A DNA stretch of 14,440 bases from Phycisphaerae bacterium (GTDB lineage: Bacteria; Planctomycetota; Phycisphaerae; UBA1845; PWPN01), in NCBI GenBank assembly GCA_035384605.1, contig DAOOIV010000014.1, positions 1-14,440 on the forward strand, given 5' to 3'. Positions 12,796 to 14,440 of this stretch are shown here, in pieces. Under the pieces are notes generated by a model, which made no database searches, was not told where the DNA came from, and saw nothing but the letters and a program-made list of their open reading frames with translations. The translations under genes were made by a program, and so were the position numbers. Positions within the stretch are counted from its first letter, which is position 1. Every line of letters starts with the position of its first letter.

Positions 12796-14440
12796 ATGAT
12801 GAATCGACAGGTTGTTCTGATTCTCGCGGCATGTATCGGTTTGATTTCGGCGCAGGCCTGGGCTGACACATGGTGCAACAGCTCGTACCCGCCTGATCCG
12901 CCGGCATGTCATTCCGCGGCGATCCACTGCGAGGATGTGGACCGGATCTGCAACGGCGCCCCGGCCTGCCCGCCTCCTCCTCCTGAACCATGTCCCGGCC
13001 AGGACTGGAGCTGGATGTTGATTCGTCAGGCGTTTCCGCGCACCTCGAGAATCAATGACACGGGGTCGGAGTGCGGGGTCGAGTTCAAGGGCGAGGAGGA
13101 CACCAAACTGTTTACGTCTTACCCGCTCGGGACGAGGTATCCGTACGGGGATCTCGGCCAGGCCACCATCGATTTGAGCGGTCACATCCGATACACCTTC
13201 GGCTCGGACGAATACACTGCGGTTGTTGGCACCGACGAGCATCCGCTGATATTGAGGTACGACGTCAGCGGTGGGGTCACGTCGAATTTCCATGCTTTCT
13301 GGGACGTCGGCGTCATCGAGTTGTTCCTGGATACCGGTGAGCCGAACCGGAACCGATCGCCGATGGATTATATCCTGGTTGGGGCGGATGACGGGACGGG
13401 TTGTATCAACTGCAATTCCTCTTGCCCCCCCGGACAGGCGAGCGTGCCGGTGGCGTGGCCGTTCATTTGTCAATCCTATGAGACGCGGACCACAGCGCCG
13501 TTCTGTCCCCCGTTGCAGACTAATGTGCGGACGGCCATCGCCGTGGGCATGAACGCACTGCTGGACAACAATCCCTGTCATTGTGAGGACGCGGCCAACC
13601 AGAAGCCCACGAACTACCATCTGTCGTTCTATGACGGCCTGAAGTGGCGGATTCTCCATCCGAGTCATCCCGGCCCGAGCGGAGAGAACGCACAGTGGTC
13701 GACAACGGCCGAGGGCAAGTATTTCGTGCTCGGAGCGAAGATCAATACGGTGACGATGATTGTCAAGACCAATACCGTCGACATTACGATGTACGCCAAG
13801 AACACTCCGATGGGCGACGGCACATACGAAGCGGTCACCAGCACGGTGACAGGGCTCAAACGCCAGTACCTTGGGCATTTCAACAAGCTGCATGCCGGTG
13901 CCTCCATCGGTTGCAGAATGGACAGCAACGGCGCTTGCATAGGCAACCGGACGTGTCTCAAGTCCGAGTACGACAGGTGCGACGGATTGGGTAAGCTGGC
14001 TTGGGGCGCCAAGTGGCTCGTGTACGACGGCATTGCCTTGTCCGGTGGCATGGGTTACGGCGCGCCGGGTGCCTGTTGCCTGCCTGGCGGAGGATGTGGG
14101 GTCACGGAGCCCGGCGTGTGCGATGGTGCAGGCGGCCAGTTCGTTGGTCCGAACACGACATGCGGTTCGTCGACGTGCCAGGGAGCTTGCTGCAAGCCGA
14201 CCGGCGAGTGTGCTGACAACACGTATTTTGATGCCTGTCCGGGCACGTTTCAGGGGTTCGGGACCGACTGCGCGACGACCGTCTGTCCGTGCCCAACGCC
14301 TTTCGCAGACGCGGATGCGGACCAGGACGTGGACCAGGCGGACTTCGCCAGGTTTCAGGCATGCTTCACCGGGCCCGGTTCGGAAAGCGTGACCGGCCTG
14401 TGCAGGTGCTTTGATCGCGACAACAACGGCCAAGGCGACG
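12796..14440 (+). CDS. Large secreted Cys-rich protein with GACC repeats and a dockerin-like tail, cut by window edge
   Basis: The frame is open for 548 codons from ATG12796 to the right edge; GGAGG lies 5 bases upstream (ATG12799 is an alternative). A clear Sec signal peptide (MMNRQVVLILAACIGLISA, cut after AWA at residue 23) is followed by a Cys/Pro-rich linker (PPPPPEP) and a globular part (about 65-415) I do not recognise. Two related Cys repeats start GACCLPGGGC (425) and GACCKPTGEC (463), each with about six cysteines. Residues 505-517 (DADADQDVDQADF) form an EF-hand-like calcium loop, and a second one, DRDNNGQGD, starts at 540, together a dockerin-I-like pair. In Phycisphaerae such tails end many exported proteins, so export and calcium binding are likely. 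The C-terminus is missing, so a final sorting signal cannot be judged. The function is unknown. Confidence 0.88.
   Translation, partial: MMNRQVVLILAACIGLISAQAWADTWCNSSYPPDPPACHSAAIHCEDVDRICNGAPACPPPPPEPCPGQDWSWMLIRQAFPRTSRINDTGSECGVEFKGEEDTKLFTSYPLGTRYPYGDLGQATIDLSGHIRYTFGSDEYTAVVGTDEHPLILRYDVSGGVTSNFHAFWDVGVIELFLDTGEPNRNRSPMDYILVGADDGTGCINCNSSCPPGQASVPVAWPFICQSYETRTTAPFCPPLQTNVRTAIAVGMNALLDNNPCHCEDAANQKPTNYHLSFYDGLKWRILHPSHPGPSGENAQWSTTAEGKYFVLGAKINTVTMIVKTNTVDITMYAKNTPMGDGTYEAVTSTVTGLKRQYLGHFNKLHAGASIGCRMDSNGACIGNRTCLKSEYDRCDGLGKLAWGAKWLVYDGIALSGGMGYGAPGACCLPGGGCGVTEPGVCDGAGGQFVGPNTTCGSSTCQGACCKPTGECADNTYFDACPGTFQGFGTDCATTVCPCPTPFADADADQDVDQADFARFQACFTGPGSESVTGLCRCFDRDNNGQGD

Noticed and set aside
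12730..14433. Long 567-residue open frame on the minus strand
   Set aside because: It is antisense to the secreted Cys-rich protein, whose signal peptide, repeats and EF-hand-like loops are convincing. The minus translation is Arg/Val-rich with no domain; high GC content gives such long antisense frames.

Overview
The window looks like a chromosomal segment of a high-GC planctomycete, most plausibly of the class Phycisphaerae or a relative. The lineage call is an inference. It rests on a PEP-CTERM protein, a large secreted Cys-rich protein with GACC-type repeats and a dockerin-like Asp-rich tail (a tail style common in Phycisphaerae exoproteins), a DUF4838 secreted protein, and frequent GTG/TTG starts. 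No rRNA, tRNA, CRISPR array, transposase or integrase was seen.

Layout from left to right. Positions 1-1323 (minus) hold the N-terminal 441 residues of a secreted DUF4838 / GH67-like protein that runs off the left edge. It is divergent from a plus-strand family 2 glycosyltransferase (1544-2728), which has a near-perfect sigma70 -10 box upstream and an extra C-terminal Rossmann-like domain. Six tightly packed minus-strand genes follow, transcribed from 8590 down to 2824: an SpsF/NeuA-like cytidylyltransferase, a Gfo/Idh/MocA oxidoreductase, a DegT/DnrJ/EryC1/StrS aminotransferase, an NAD-dependent SDR epimerase, a GNAT acetyltransferase (WecD/SpsD-like) and a NeuB/SpsE-type sugar-acid synthase. 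Several junctions overlap (ATGA, TGATG), so this is very probably one operon. A second family 2 glycosyltransferase (8791-9978, plus) is divergent from it.

The right third is regulatory and extracellular. It holds a GntR/FadR-type regulator with an FCD domain (10268-10990), a 579-base non-coding stretch with a good sigma70 promoter (11283-11311) and a long leader, a PEP-CTERM protein (11570-12541), and the first 548 residues of a secreted protein that runs off the right edge.

How the parts may work together: the six-gene operon has the parts list of a pathway for an amino-deoxy nonulosonic (sialic-acid-like) acid or related keto-sugar acid. These are oxidation, PLP-dependent amination, epimerisation, N-acylation, condensation with phosphoenolpyruvate and CMP activation. 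The two flanking glycosyltransferases are natural candidates to transfer sugars to a surface glycan. The set resembles the Bacillus sps genes but adds a Gfo/Idh/MocA enzyme, and it lacks a recognisable 4,6-dehydratase, UDP-sugar hydrolase or hydrolysing 2-epimerase. The product therefore cannot be assigned and may be a variant sugar. The regulator and the PEP-CTERM promoter each carry a dyad with a CCAGAAT half-site, which suggests, but does not prove, that the GntR protein acts on both.
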